64,000 bases of DNA, taken from positions 1,709,396 through 1,773,395 of the forward strand of contig JAQFVV010012447.1 of the NCBI GenBank assembly GCA_028023455.1, in the 5' to 3' direction. Below the pieces are notes generated by a model that did no database searches, was not told the DNA's origin, and was given only the letters and a program-made list of their open reading frames with translations. Position numbers and translations under genes: made by a program. This stretch comes from Epiperipatus broadwayi. Its lineage: Eukaryota; Onychophora; Udeonychophora; Euonychophora; Peripatidae. Numbering within the stretch: position 1 is the stretch's first letter; every line of letters begins with the position of its first letter. Positions 1 to 9,560 of this stretch are shown piece after piece.

Positions 1-99
1 GATTTAATTAAAGTTTGTTTCTTGTGCCCATTCAGAGGGTCACAATATATATAATATGTTTAAGTTAATCTTCTACTACTGGTTTATTAATTTCACCTT

Positions 100-221
100 A
101 TATTACTGATACACAATATAACATGTGTGTGAAAATGATAAATAATCTACAAAATACATATTTCCTGGACCAGCACTCATCAGTTGTTCTGAATCATCAT
201 TCATCATATATATATATATAT
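100..221 (-). repeat. Family B fragment ending in (TA)n
   Basis: Positions 100-205 match the ribozyme-bearing part of family B, best seen at 18015-18905: the ACTGATACACA start, the paired ATGTG motifs and the inverse of a CTGATGAGTGCTGG core. The match ends in a (TA)n tract at about 205-221 that directly abuts the family A array. The hammerhead (144-195, minus) keeps CTGATGA and a GAAA, but stem II has lost bases, so it is probably inactive. Confidence 0.6.
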
Positions 222-362
222 GATAAACAAAAATGCAAGTTAAAAAACTTGCTAACGCTTGTATTTATGTCCACAGATGGCGTCCTACCAAAAACACCTA
301 TCAAGCGTATATTTCGTTTACATAAACGTCAGAGTAGTTAGTATTCACTATCTCTAACTATA

Positions 363-420
363 ATTCCACTTTCAGATCATGATTTCAAGCTATTTGCTAT
401 CGTCAGTGAAAGACAGGAAT
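363..420 (-). ncRNA. Hammerhead ribozyme A, forward copy 1
   Basis: Read on the minus strand. Stem I is AUUCC/GGAAU outside and CUUUCA/UGAAAG inside, with an asymmetric UGU/U internal loop. Then come core CUGACGA, stem II AGC/GCU closed by loop AAAUA, and core GAAA. Stem III is the self-complementary AUCAUGAU, followed by C17. Predicted cleavage lies between 375 and 374. All invariant core positions are present. The weak point is a U-U pair at 10.1/11.1, shared by every unit. Confidence 0.85.
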
Positions 421-771
421 AAAGAAACTAGATCTAAATACAAACTCTGAGCGTTTATGAAACAATTTCTATTCAGCTTGCAAGCGTGAATTTTTTAGAC
501 ACGTAATGTCTTCAAACTCAGCATAGCAAACCAGATAGCTATATGGGTCTGATCTCAGTTCAGCATCACCACATAGTAGAAGCCTCTGCAATCTATATCA
601 TTGCAAGAAAGACCTCAAAGGTACATTTATGATAAACAAAAATGCAAGTTAAAAAACTTGCTAACGCTTGTATTTATGTCCACAGATGGCGTCCTACCAA
701 AAACACCTATCAAGCGTATATTTCGTTTACATAAACATCAGAGTAGTTAGTATTCACTATCTCTAACTATA

Positions 772-829
772 ATTCCACTTTCAGATCATGATTTCAAGCT
801 ATTTGCTATCGTCAGTGAAAGACAGGAAT
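772..829 (-). ncRNA. Hammerhead ribozyme A, forward copy 2
   Basis: Identical to forward copy 1 over its 58 nt. Predicted cleavage is between 784 and 783, 409 nt from the neighbouring sites. Confidence 0.85.
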
Positions 830-1180
830 AAAGAAACTAGATCTAAATACAAACTCTGAGCGTTTATGAAACAATTTCTATTCAGCTTGCAAGCGTGAAT
901 TTTTTAGACACGTAATGTCTTCAAACTCAGCATAGCAAACCAGATAGCTATATGGGTCTGATCTCAGTTCAGCATCACCACATAGTAGAAGCCTCTGCAA
1001 TCTATATCATTGCAAGAAAGACCTCAAAGGTACATTTATGATAAACAAAAATGCAAGTTAAAAAACTTGCTAACGCTTGTATTTATGTCCACAGATGGCG
1101 TCCTACCAAAAACACCTATCAAGCGTATATTTTGTTTACATAAACGTCAGAGTAGTTAGTATTCACTATCTCTAACTATA

Positions 1181-1238
1181 ATTCCACTTTCAGATCATGA
1201 TTTCAAGCTATTTGCTATCGTCAGTGAAAGACAGGAAT
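1181..1238 (-). ncRNA. Hammerhead ribozyme A, forward copy 3
   Basis: Same 58-nt fold with core and stems intact. Predicted cleavage is between 1193 and 1192. Confidence 0.85.
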
Positions 1239-1589
1239 AAAGAAACTAGATCTAAATACAAACTCTGAGCGTTTATGAAACAATTTCTATTCAGCTTGCA
1301 AGCGTGAATTTTTTAGACACGTAATGTCTTCAAACTCAGCATAGCAAACCAGATAGCTATATGGGTCTGATCTCAGTTCAGCATCACCACATAGTAGAAG
1401 CCTCTGCAATCTATATCATTGCAAGAAAGACCTCAAAGGTACATTTATAATAAACAAAAATGCAAGTTAAAAAACTTGCTAACGCTTGTATTTATGTCCA
1501 CAGATGGCGTCCTACCAAAAACACCTATCAAGCGTATATTTCGTTTACATAAACGTCAGAGTAGTTAGTATTCACTATCTCTAACTATA

Positions 1590-1647
1590 ATTCCACTTTC
1601 AGATCATGATTTCAAGCTATTTGCTATCGTCAGTGAAAGACAGGAAT
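1590..1647 (-). ncRNA. Hammerhead ribozyme A, forward copy 4
   Basis: Same 58-nt fold with core and stems intact. Predicted cleavage is between 1602 and 1601. It lies about 230 bp from the inversion point. Confidence 0.85.
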
Positions 1648-2011
1648 AAAGAAACTAGATCTAAATACAAACTCTGAGCGTTTATGAAACAATTTCTATT
1701 CAGCTTGCAAGCGTGAATTTTTTAGACACGTAATGTCTTCAAACTCAGCATAGCAAACCAGATAGCTATATGGGTCTGATCTCAGTTCAGCATCACCACA
1801 TAGTAGAAGCCTCTGCAATCTATATCATTGCAAGAAAGACCTCAAAGGTACATTTATGATAAACAAAAATGCAAGTTAAAAAGACCCATATAGCTATCTG
1901 GTTTGCTATGCTGAGTTTGAAGACATTACGTGTCTAAAAAATTCACGCTTGCAAGCTGAATAGAAATTGTTTCATACACGCTCAGAGTTTGTATTTAGAT
2001 CTAGTTTCTTT

Positions 2012-2069
2012 ATTCCTGTCTTTCACTGACGATAGCAAATAGCTTGAAATCATGATCTGAAAGTGGAAT
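2012..2069 (+). ncRNA. Hammerhead ribozyme A, inverted copy 1
   Basis: Plus-strand copy of the type I hammerhead: core CTGACGA at 2027-2033, GAAA at 2047-2050, cleavage expected between 2057 and 2058. Stems I, II and III are as in the forward copies. Confidence 0.85.
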
Positions 2070-2420
2070 TATAGTTAGAGATAGTGAATACTAACTACTC
2101 TGACGTTTATGTAAACGAAATATACGCTTGATAGGTGTTTTTGGTAGGACGCCATCTGTGGACATAAATACAAGCATTAGCAAGTTTTTTAACTTGCATT
2201 TTTGTTTATCATAAATGTACCTTTGAGGTCTTTCTTGCAATGATATAGATTGCAGAGGCTTCTACTATGTGGTGATGCTGAACTGAGATCAGACCCATAT
2301 AGCTATCTGGTTTGCTATGCTGAGTTTGAAGACATTACGTGTCTAAAAAATTCATGCTTGCAAGCTGAATAGAAATTGTTTCATAAACGCTCAGAGTTTG
2401 TATTTAGATCTAGTTTCTTT

Positions 2421-2478
2421 ATTCCTGTCTTTCACTGACGATAGCAAATAGCTTGAAATCATGATCTGAAAGTGGAAT
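2421..2478 (+). ncRNA. Hammerhead ribozyme A, inverted copy 2
   Basis: Intact 58-nt fold. Predicted cleavage is between 2466 and 2467, defining a 409-nt monomer with the previous site. Confidence 0.85.
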
Positions 2479-2829
2479 TATAGTTAGAGATAGTGAATAC
2501 TAACTACTCTGACGTTTATGTAAACGAAATATACGCTTGATAGGTGTTTTTGGTAGGACGCCATCTGTGGACATAAATACAAGCGTTAGCAAGTTTTTTA
2601 ACTTGCATTTTTGTTTATCATAAATGTACCTTTGAGGTCTTTCTTGCAATGATATAGATTGCAGAGGCTTCTACTATGTGGTGATGCTGAACTGAGATCA
2701 GACCCATATAGCTATCTGGTTTGCTATGCTGAGTTTGAAGACATTACGTGTCTAAAAAATTCACGCTTGCAAGCTGAATAGAAATTGTTTCATAAACGCT
2801 CAGAGTTTGTATTTAGATCTAGTTTCTTT

Positions 2830-2887
2830 ATTCCTGTCTTTCACTGATGATAGCAAATAGCTTGAAATCATGATCTGAAAGTGGAAT
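2830..2887 (+). ncRNA. Hammerhead ribozyme A, inverted copy 3 (CTGATGA core)
   Basis: The fold is the same, but the core reads CTGATGA instead of CTGACGA. The only change is at N7, the one core position free to vary in hammerheads. Predicted cleavage is between 2875 and 2876. Confidence 0.87.
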
Positions 2888-3238
2888 TATAGTTAGAGAT
2901 AGTGAATACTAACTACTCTGACGTTTATGTAAACGAAATATATGCTTGATAGGTGTTTTTGGTAGGACGCCATCTGTGGACATAAATACAAGCGTTAGCA
3001 AGTTTTTTAACTTGCATTTTTGTTTATCATAAATGTACCTTTGAGGTCTTTCTTGCAATGATATAGATTGCAGAGGCTTCTACTATGTGGTGATGCTGAA
3101 CTGAGATCAGACCCATATAGCTATCTGGTTTGCTATGCTGAGTTTGAAGACATTACGTGTCTAAAAAATTCACGCTTGCAAGCTGAATAGAAATTGTTTC
3201 ATAAACGCTCAGAGTTTGTATTTAGATCTAGTTTCTTT

Positions 3239-3296
3239 ATTCCTGTCTTTCACTGACGATAGCAAATAGCTTGAAATCATGATCTGAAAGTGGAAT
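3239..3296 (+). ncRNA. Hammerhead ribozyme A, inverted copy 4
   Basis: Intact 58-nt fold. Predicted cleavage is between 3284 and 3285. Confidence 0.85.
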
Positions 3297-3647
3297 TATA
3301 GTTAGAGATAGTGAATACTAACTACTCTGACGTTTATGTAAACGAAATATACGCTTGATAGGTGTTTTTGGTAGGACGCCATCTGTGGACATAAATACAA
3401 GCGTTAGCAAGTTTTTTAACTTGCATTTTTGTTTATCATAAATGTACCTTTGAGGTCTTTCTTGCAATGATATAGATTGCAGAGGCTTCTACTATGTGGT
3501 GATGCTGAACTGAGATCAGACCCATATAGCTATCTGGTTTGCTATGCTGAGTTTGAAGACATTACGTGTCTAAAAAATTCACGCTTGCAAGCTGAATAGA
3601 AATTGTTTCATAAACGCTCAGAGTTTGTATTTAGATCTAGTTTCTTT

Positions 3648-3705
3648 ATTCCTGTCTTTCACTGACGATAGCAAATAGCTTGAAATCATGATCTGAAAGT
3701 GGAAT
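3648..3705 (+). ncRNA. Hammerhead ribozyme A, inverted copy 5
   Basis: Intact 58-nt fold. Predicted cleavage is between 3693 and 3694. Confidence 0.85.
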
Positions 3706-4056
3706 TATAGTTAGAGATAGTGAATACTAACTACTCTGACGTTTATGTAAACGAAATATACGCTTGATAGGTGTTTTTGGTAGGACGCCATCTGTGGACA
3801 TAAATACAAGCGTTAGCAAGTTTTTTAACTTGCATTTTTGTTTATCATAAATGTACCTTTGAGGTCTTTCTTGCAATGATATAGATTGCAGAGGCTTCTA
3901 CTATGTGGTGATGCTGAACTGAGATCAGACCCATATAGCTATCTGGTTTGCTATGCTGAGTTTGAAGACATTACGTGTCTAAAAAATTCACGCTTGCAAG
4001 CTGAATAGAAATTGTTTCATAAACGCTCAGAGTTTGTATTTAGATCTAGTTTCTTT

Positions 4057-4114
4057 ATTCCTGTCTTTCACTGACGATAGCAAATAGCTTGAAATCATGA
4101 TCTGAAAGTGGAAT
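4057..4114 (+). ncRNA. Hammerhead ribozyme A, inverted copy 6
   Basis: Intact 58-nt fold in the truncated last unit. Predicted cleavage is between 4102 and 4103. With the five upstream sites it could release five full 409-nt monomers from one plus-strand transcript. Confidence 0.85.
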
Positions 4115-4720
4115 TATAGTTAGAGATAGTGAATACTAACTACTCTGACGTTTATGTAAACGAAATATACGCTTGATAGGTGTTTTTGGTAGGACGCCAT
4201 CTGTGGACATATATATATATATATTGAAACAGTCAGATCAGTTTCACCTATTATATTCTATAATAGTGTATTTTGTTGCACTCAGATTGTGGGTTTCTTT
4301 AATTTAAAACTTTGAGTATGTTTATAATATTGCAGGGTATGTGCATGTATAATCGTCTTCTTAATTATAATATAAAAATACAGTCTTAAATATTTATATA
4401 TGCCCATATTCATTTACATTTGTTAAAACTGAAGTAAACATAATGGTGTGTAGTTAAAATTTATATATATATAACAGAATAATAAGTTTAAATTCATAAA
4501 ATTACTTATTTAATTTTCAAGATTCATTTTAAATAATTTTCAAGTTAAATAATTTTCAGTTCTTTTGTTTGTTTAAAATTACACAAGCTGATAATTTGTT
4601 TATGAGTTTTAACATTTTCATCTAAAAATAAATCTTTTGCTAAACTTGACCCATTTAAAATTATAACTAAGACCAATTATAAAAATCAGTCAGACATAAA
4701 TCTATACTAAGTGCTATTAC

Positions 4721-4826
4721 AACTCTCTTGGGAATATCATCTTTGACTCGAGGTAACTGTGACACAAATTGGAAAACTCTGGGGAATATCATCTTTGATT
4801 CTGGAGTTAACTATGACATCAATTGG
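4721..4826 (+). repeat. 53-bp tandem duplication
   Basis: Two diverged adjacent copies share GGGAATATCATCTTTGA and AACT.TGACA.CAATTGG, at about 4722 and 4776. No coding signal. Confidence 0.7.
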
Positions 4827-4963
4827 AATAATAGAGCCATTAAGTCCAGATTTAGCTATACCAAATATTTTACTGTGGATATTTAGTTAAAGGCAAGTTC
4901 GAACCAGTAATCAGGTGATGTGGCAAGACTAAAAGGAGGAGGGAACTACTGTCAAAACTATAA

Positions 4964-5430
4964 TATAAAAGGGGCCTGTAGTAGCCATCAATATCCTCTT
5001 TCATCATCTTTCTACTTCTTCTTCAAGTGCTTGATGTTGTTACTGTTAAAAAGTTGCCAAAATATTTCTGAAGACCAGTGCTGAAAAATCATTAAAAGCT
5101 GTTTCTGCCGTACTTTAGCAAGGAATTCTAGAAAGCCAGTACCCAAGCTGTTCCAATCATGATTGTTGGCTAGAGACCAGAGACAGCTGTCTATTTGTCT
5201 CAGGACAAGCAACTACCGATGAGAGAAGACACCAACCTTAGCCATACCCAGCCCAGTGAGAAAGAAGCTACACCTGAAATGCCAGAGAGTTCCTTGAATG
5301 AAGTGGTGAGAGAAAGCTGCACCAGAAGTAAATTTCCCAGCTGCATCTAGACTCAAGCCCAGAGAAGCCCAGCCTGATTTGATAGAGAGAAGCACCTTAA
5401 AGAATGCCTAAAAGACTTTAACAATAAATC
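4964..5430 (+). promoter_or_regulatory. TATA-like box and G+C-richer segment
   Basis: TATAAAAGGGGCC at 4964 is a good TATA box in an otherwise A+T-poor-signal region. It is followed by about 420 bp of clearly higher G+C and a CAATAAATC polyadenylation-like signal near 5420. The arrangement resembles the U3-R part of an LTR or a short polymerase II unit. ORFs on either strand are short (66 and 60 codons on the minus strand) and unrecognised. Confidence 0.3.
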
Positions 5431-5914
5431 ATTCTGCAGAATATTTAATTCATAACTAAACTTATTCTAAATGAAAAGCTAGCTAACTAATCAATCTCAT
5501 AATTGATTGTATCATTTAAATGTTACACTAAACTGTTTATATTAAATTTATTTAAAGCTTAGAGCACTCTCAAAATTCTTGCTTGACCATAAATAATTTG
5601 ATTGATCATTAATATTTTAAGTAAGCATAAATATTTCATTTCTATAAAACCATGCAAACAAAGTTTTATTTCTAAATTATAATTTTACTGATCATTTTGT
5701 GCAATTTATTCTTATGCCATCTATCTTTAGTTTTAAGTTCATGTTTATTAATTTATGCTATGTCATCAGAACGGAGTTTTGTATGTTTAATAAATTATCG
5801 GGGGAAAGTAATCACTTTTCCATTACATCAGATTATTGTAATATAAAGAATATATTCAAAACTCCCTTCTGAAATAAAACTATTATTTACACTAGAGTGA
5901 ATCAGTTATTTATA

Positions 5915-6275
5915 ATGCCCAAAATAAGTTATTTAAAACGCATCTTTTGCTCAAGTTATTTAAAATGAAAATATTTTGCTAAAGTTATTTAAAATGTATA
6001 TTTTGCGTATGTTATTTAAAATGCAGATTTTGCTCATGTTATTTAAGATGTATATTTGCATAAGTTATTTAAAATATGTATTTTGCCAGTTATTTAAAAA
6101 GTATATTTTATGCAAGCTATTTAAAATGTAGGTTTGCGTAAGTTATTTAAAACACATTTTGCATTATTAGTAAGGCTTATTCTGACGAGTTATTTAAGAT
6201 TAATATTTGAGTAATTTAATTAAGAATCAATATTTGCATGAGCTATTTAATAATTCATATTTGGATTATTTAAAA
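5915..6275 (+). repeat. Degenerate ~28-bp minisatellite (AGTTATTTAAAATG...TTTTGC)
   Basis: More than ten diverged units carry the core GTTATTTAAAATG followed by a TATTTTGC-like spacer. Unit length varies from about 22 to 33 bp, and the array fades out toward the right. Non-coding. Confidence 0.75.
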
Positions 6276-7117
6276 ATCAGTTCATTTGATATTAGAGAGA
6301 AATTATACTACATATAATTAATGTTTCAATTTTTAATAAATCTTTAAACTTTTGCTATAACTCCATTTAATTAAAGATTAAGAAGCTATACAGAGACACT
6401 TAAATCAGATTTTCATTATCGCCTTTATCATGTGACTTAATAATCTCTTTATGAACTGACCAGTGGTAGTAGCACTGAAAGAAGCTAAGATTTTGGTGTA
6501 ATTAATTTATAAATATTAATTTAGCATTGTGAATGTGTTGCTAGTTAGCATAAATATGCATATCTTCTTGCTATATCTATAATGGCCTACATCAGGATTG
6601 TTTCCACATCAGTCACGCCTTGAAAGTTTAGGCAACTGTGACATTTATATTTGAAGGAACCAAAGCGTTTGTTCCAAAGGGTTCGGAAGCCAATCTTCTG
6701 CTCACTTTAATAAAAAGGCCTCTTCAATTATAGCAAGTAGATCAGTTTGGGGAACCGTTTACTAGGTAATAAACCTCACTTAAGAATACATTTGAGGCAC
6801 ATTTATTCTGATACTATAGTTGACACACTAGAATCTGATGTTTGACTGCCACACCTCAGTTCAGCTTCCCTAGAAAGCAACTTCAGCTTTGATCTGATTC
6901 GGAATCTGAGTTAATGCATTTATCTGTGTAGCAATTATATAACATGCAAATATCTTTATGGTTAAGTTTAAACTTTGTAATAATAATATAATCTCTATCA
7001 GTTACCAATAAATTGATCACTCTAACTGTTACTTATTTTCATTATATAAAACATAGCATAAGTTCGGACATGGAAGATGGCATAAGCTTATTAAAAAGTC
7101 ATAGACTAATTAAATCA

Positions 7118-7395
7118 TTCGTAACCCTAAGCATCCACTCACCTGCATGTGAGCTCTATATAAATCGCTTTATGATACTATTTTATAACCCTGAACCACT
7201 CACCTGTGTGTGAGTACTATAAATTGTTATGATATTATTTTATAACCCTGAACCACTCACCTGCATGTGAGCCCTATATAATTAGCTTTGTAACCCTGAG
7301 TCACTCACCTGCATATGAGAACACTATATAACTTGCTGTAATATATTCTTCATAACCCTGAGTATTCACTCACCTGCGTGTGAGCCAGCTATACC
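7118..7395 (+). repeat. 50-64-bp minisatellite with CTCAC/GTGAG hairpins
   Basis: Five units start near 7122, 7186, 7240, 7290 and 7351 with TAACCCTGA, followed by CTCACCTGCATGTGAG. The last motif can form a 5-bp stem (CTCAC/GTGAG) with a 6-nt loop. The A+T spacer between units varies in length. Non-coding. Confidence 0.8.
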
Positions 7396-8146
7396 CAATT
7401 TATTTTGCTTTATTATTTATTAAGTATTATATTAAATTTATGAAATATAAATTTGTCTCAGTCTCCATTCTTGCTCACTACCTTATGAATCACTAGTTAA
7501 GTTATATAATATAATATGTAATGGAATGTATGTCTCATGTTTTACTGCTTTGCTATTGCTGGAATGTGAATAAAGAGATATCGAGTGTAACCTCAGGCAT
7601 GTCATTCACGATGGGTTGATTTGGAAGCACGAGTGAGAGGGTTGAGGTATAATCAGATGTAGGATATTACTATCCCAACTTGGTCAGCTTTGGGTTCTCG
7701 GACTCTCAGTTTGTTGAGCAAATGTACAAACCTGACTGTTACAATATATATATATATATATAATCACTGCTAGGTATATATTTAGACAGCAAATCTTTAA
7801 ACTTTAATGGACAGGCTTCAGTCCTCTCCACTCTCCACCTTTTCAGCCATCCATATCATTGAAAATCTGATGATGCATTGCTCAAAGCCTTTGTTGATAC
7901 CAATATTATTGTCATACCTATGTTGACCTTAAGTTATGTAGGACCTTATATATACATTTAAATACACAGAGAGGAGGTGGGCAGAATGTAGCCTAAATCT
8001 GTAATATTTAAATAGAAGTATAATTTATATACTTAAGCTAAATGTAATTAGAGGGGGTTTGAATACAGACTTTCAAGCTTCCTTCATCATCCACTCTATC
8101 TTATTTAACCAATACACATGATCACAAACATGTGAACATGATGAAT

Positions 8147-8202
8147 GATCTCCAATATACATGTTTTGTTCTGAAACCAGCACTCATCAGTTGGTCTGGA
8201 TC
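8147..8202 (-). ncRNA. Degenerate hammerhead B (forward half)
   Basis: On the minus strand, GATC, CCAA and core CTGATGA are kept, and the TTGGAGATC stem I partner is intact. The second core element reads CAAAA rather than GAAA, so catalytic activity is unlikely. Confidence 0.5.
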
Positions 8203-8579
8203 ATCATCTCCCATTCAAATATATAACCTGCTTGGTTTATATTAATGTAACAAATCTTTCAATTTTAATAAACAGATATACTATACTGGTATTCAAATAT
8301 TATATATCCAGTCTGTATTCTTCCTATCCTTCTGTGGATTTAAATAGACATGTTAAAGTTCTACATGTGAGGGATTAGAGTGACTTAAGCTCAACATGGG
8401 TATGATAACAATGTTGGCATTAACAAGGGCTTTCAGTGTTTCATCCTCGGATTTTAAATAATAGAGGGATAAAGAGTTTGGGAGTAGAGAAAAATGAAGC
8501 CTGTCCATTAAACTTTGAAGATTTTCTATCTTAATATAAACTGAGCAGTGATTTTATATATGTGTGTGGGGGAGATGAT

Positions 8580-8634
8580 GATCCAGACCAACTGATGAGT
8601 GCTGGTTCAGGATGAAATACATATATTGGAGCTC
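8580..8634 (+). ncRNA. Hammerhead ribozyme B (inverted half), core intact
   Basis: Stem I pairs CCAA with UUGG next to the core. Core CTGATGA (8592-8598) is followed by stem II GUGCUG/CAGGAU with loop GUU and one mismatch, then GAAA at 8614-8617. Stem III is AUA-CA-UAU with cleavage after A at 8625. All core bases are present. The outer stem I pairing (GAUC/GAUC in the family consensus) is partly lost here. Confidence 0.78.
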
Positions 8635-8790
8635 ATTTATCATTTTTACATGTATATATTCATAAGTATCAGTTACATAAGATGGAGTTGATGATTGAAG
8701 GGAGCTTGAAAATCTGTGTTCAAATCCCCTCTAACTACATCACTATACTTGTATTCAAATATTACTAGTTTACTAAGTAAATAAAATACT

Positions 8791-9124
8791 CTCAATTCAA
8801 AGCAAATGATACAACTTTTTAGAGAAAAGATTTTGAAATATTCATGACTGCTTTCCAAAATGCTTCAAATAAGCCTCTATAAAAAGTAATTGAGGTAAAG
8901 AAAGGAGATCTTTTTTTTTCTCAAAAATTTTTTGACTTGTGCTTTGAAATGAAAATATTTCACTTACTTAATAAACCTGTAGTAGAGTATTAATCTTGAC
9001 ATATTACTAATCTCTAGGAATGTTTATATTTATATTATAAGGATTCTTTAAAGTATTATGTAAAATAATTTTCAATATTGTATAAGTAAATATTTTTATT
9101 TATATAGTGTGATGTTTTTATCTA
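8791..9124. other. A+T-rich spacer, no gene seen
   Basis: No ORF, repeat or motif that I can support between the family B locus and the next MITE. Confidence 0.6.
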
Positions 9125-9440
9125 AATTATAAATAATAACATAGCTTAAACCATGGTACATGTGCTTTAGCCACAGATGGAACACTAATTAAGCATCATT
9201 AATTAAAATCATATGACTAGTAATTTAAAGTGATTAATTAAAATCTTCATGTTCTCAGTTCCAAATGTTTCAGATTGTCCCATACATATAGCTTGGGTGA
9301 AAAAGATAGAGTGGATCCATTCTATCTTTTAAAAAGACTTCATATTGTGTTTGGAAAGGAGAGTATTCAGTTTAAATAGGGTTCCATCTGTGGCTAAAGT
9401 GCATGTGCTATGGTTTAAGCTACATTATTATTTATAATAT
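9125..9440. mobile_element. MITE with ~58-bp terminal inverted repeats
   Basis: The left arm 9125-9183 (ATAGCTTAAACCATGG ... TAGCCACAGATGGAAC) is the inverse of the right arm 9380-9440 with a handful of mismatches. The ~196-bp core has no ORF. A related 16-20-bp AATATTGYATAAGTAA sequence lies outside both arms (9073 and 9437). It is not adjacent on the left, so I do not call it a target duplication. Confidence 0.75.
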
Positions 9441-9454
9441 TGCATAAGTAATAT

Positions 9455-9560
9455 TTACTGAGGCTATAACCTCGATAATATGCGTATAAAATGCGATAGT
9501 AGGGACCTCTACGGGTGTTTTAATCACAAGCTTACGCTATGGAAGAAAAGAGGGGAATAT
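9455..9560 (+). repeat. Interspersed repeat D, copy 1
   Basis: This segment, with AAAATGCGATAGTAGGGACC and CACAAGCTTACGCTATGG, reappears on the opposite strand at 56290-56380. It marks a dispersed family of unknown type. No ORF. Confidence 0.65.

Larger units (their letters stand above)
222..1881 (+). repeat. 409-bp tandem array, forward half (family A)
   Basis: Four complete units begin at 222, 631, 1040 and 1449, each exactly 409 bp apart, followed by a 24-bp stub (1858-1881). Units differ by only a few substitutions, so the array is young or homogenised. Each unit has a perfect 7-bp hairpin (GCAAGTT/AACTTGC) at its start and a hammerhead ribozyme encoded on the minus strand. No ORF is conserved through the unit. 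The left edge is a (TA)n tract. The right edge is an abrupt switch into the inverted half. Confidence 0.95.
1882..4208 (-). repeat. 409-bp tandem array, inverted half (family A)
   Basis: The same unit in reverse orientation starts at 1882, 2291, 2700, 3109, 3518 and 3927 (the last partial, 282 bp), giving about 5.7 units. The right edge, in the CATCTGTGGACAT motif, runs straight into a (TA)n tract at 4209-4223. With the forward half it makes a giant imperfect palindrome of nearly 4 kb. Assembly of such a structure is error-prone, so the true copy number may be higher. Confidence 0.95.
4224..7744. mobile_element. 3.5-kb non-coding block with inverted termini, inside (TA)n
   Basis: The left end TTGAAACAGTCAGAT (from 4224) and the reverse complement of the right end, TTGTAACAGTCAGGT (to 7744), match at 13 of 15 positions. 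Both ends abut (TA)n tracts. I see no transposase; the inside holds minisatellites and a G+C-richer promoter-like stretch. It could be a non-autonomous DNA transposon with a TA target. The minus-strand end TGTAACAGTC also resembles an LTR start, but I found no matching direct LTR. Confidence 0.45.
7763..8790. mobile_element. Family B locus: tandem then inverted monomers
   Basis: Forward monomer sequence runs from the (TA)n tract at 7742-7762 to about 8285. It includes the TTTAA.CTTTAATGGACAGG motif at 7794 and a diverged repeat of it 461 bp later, so monomers are tandem. From about 8285 the sequence becomes the inverse complement, for example the CTTAAG...CAACATGGGTATGA segment near 8380. A ribozyme motif lies in each half. 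No ORF. The copies have drifted noticeably from each other, so this locus is older than the family A array. Confidence 0.75.

Noticed and set aside
222-4208. CRISPR array
   Set aside because: Units are identical across all 409 bp with no spacers, the context is eukaryotic, and there are no cas genes.
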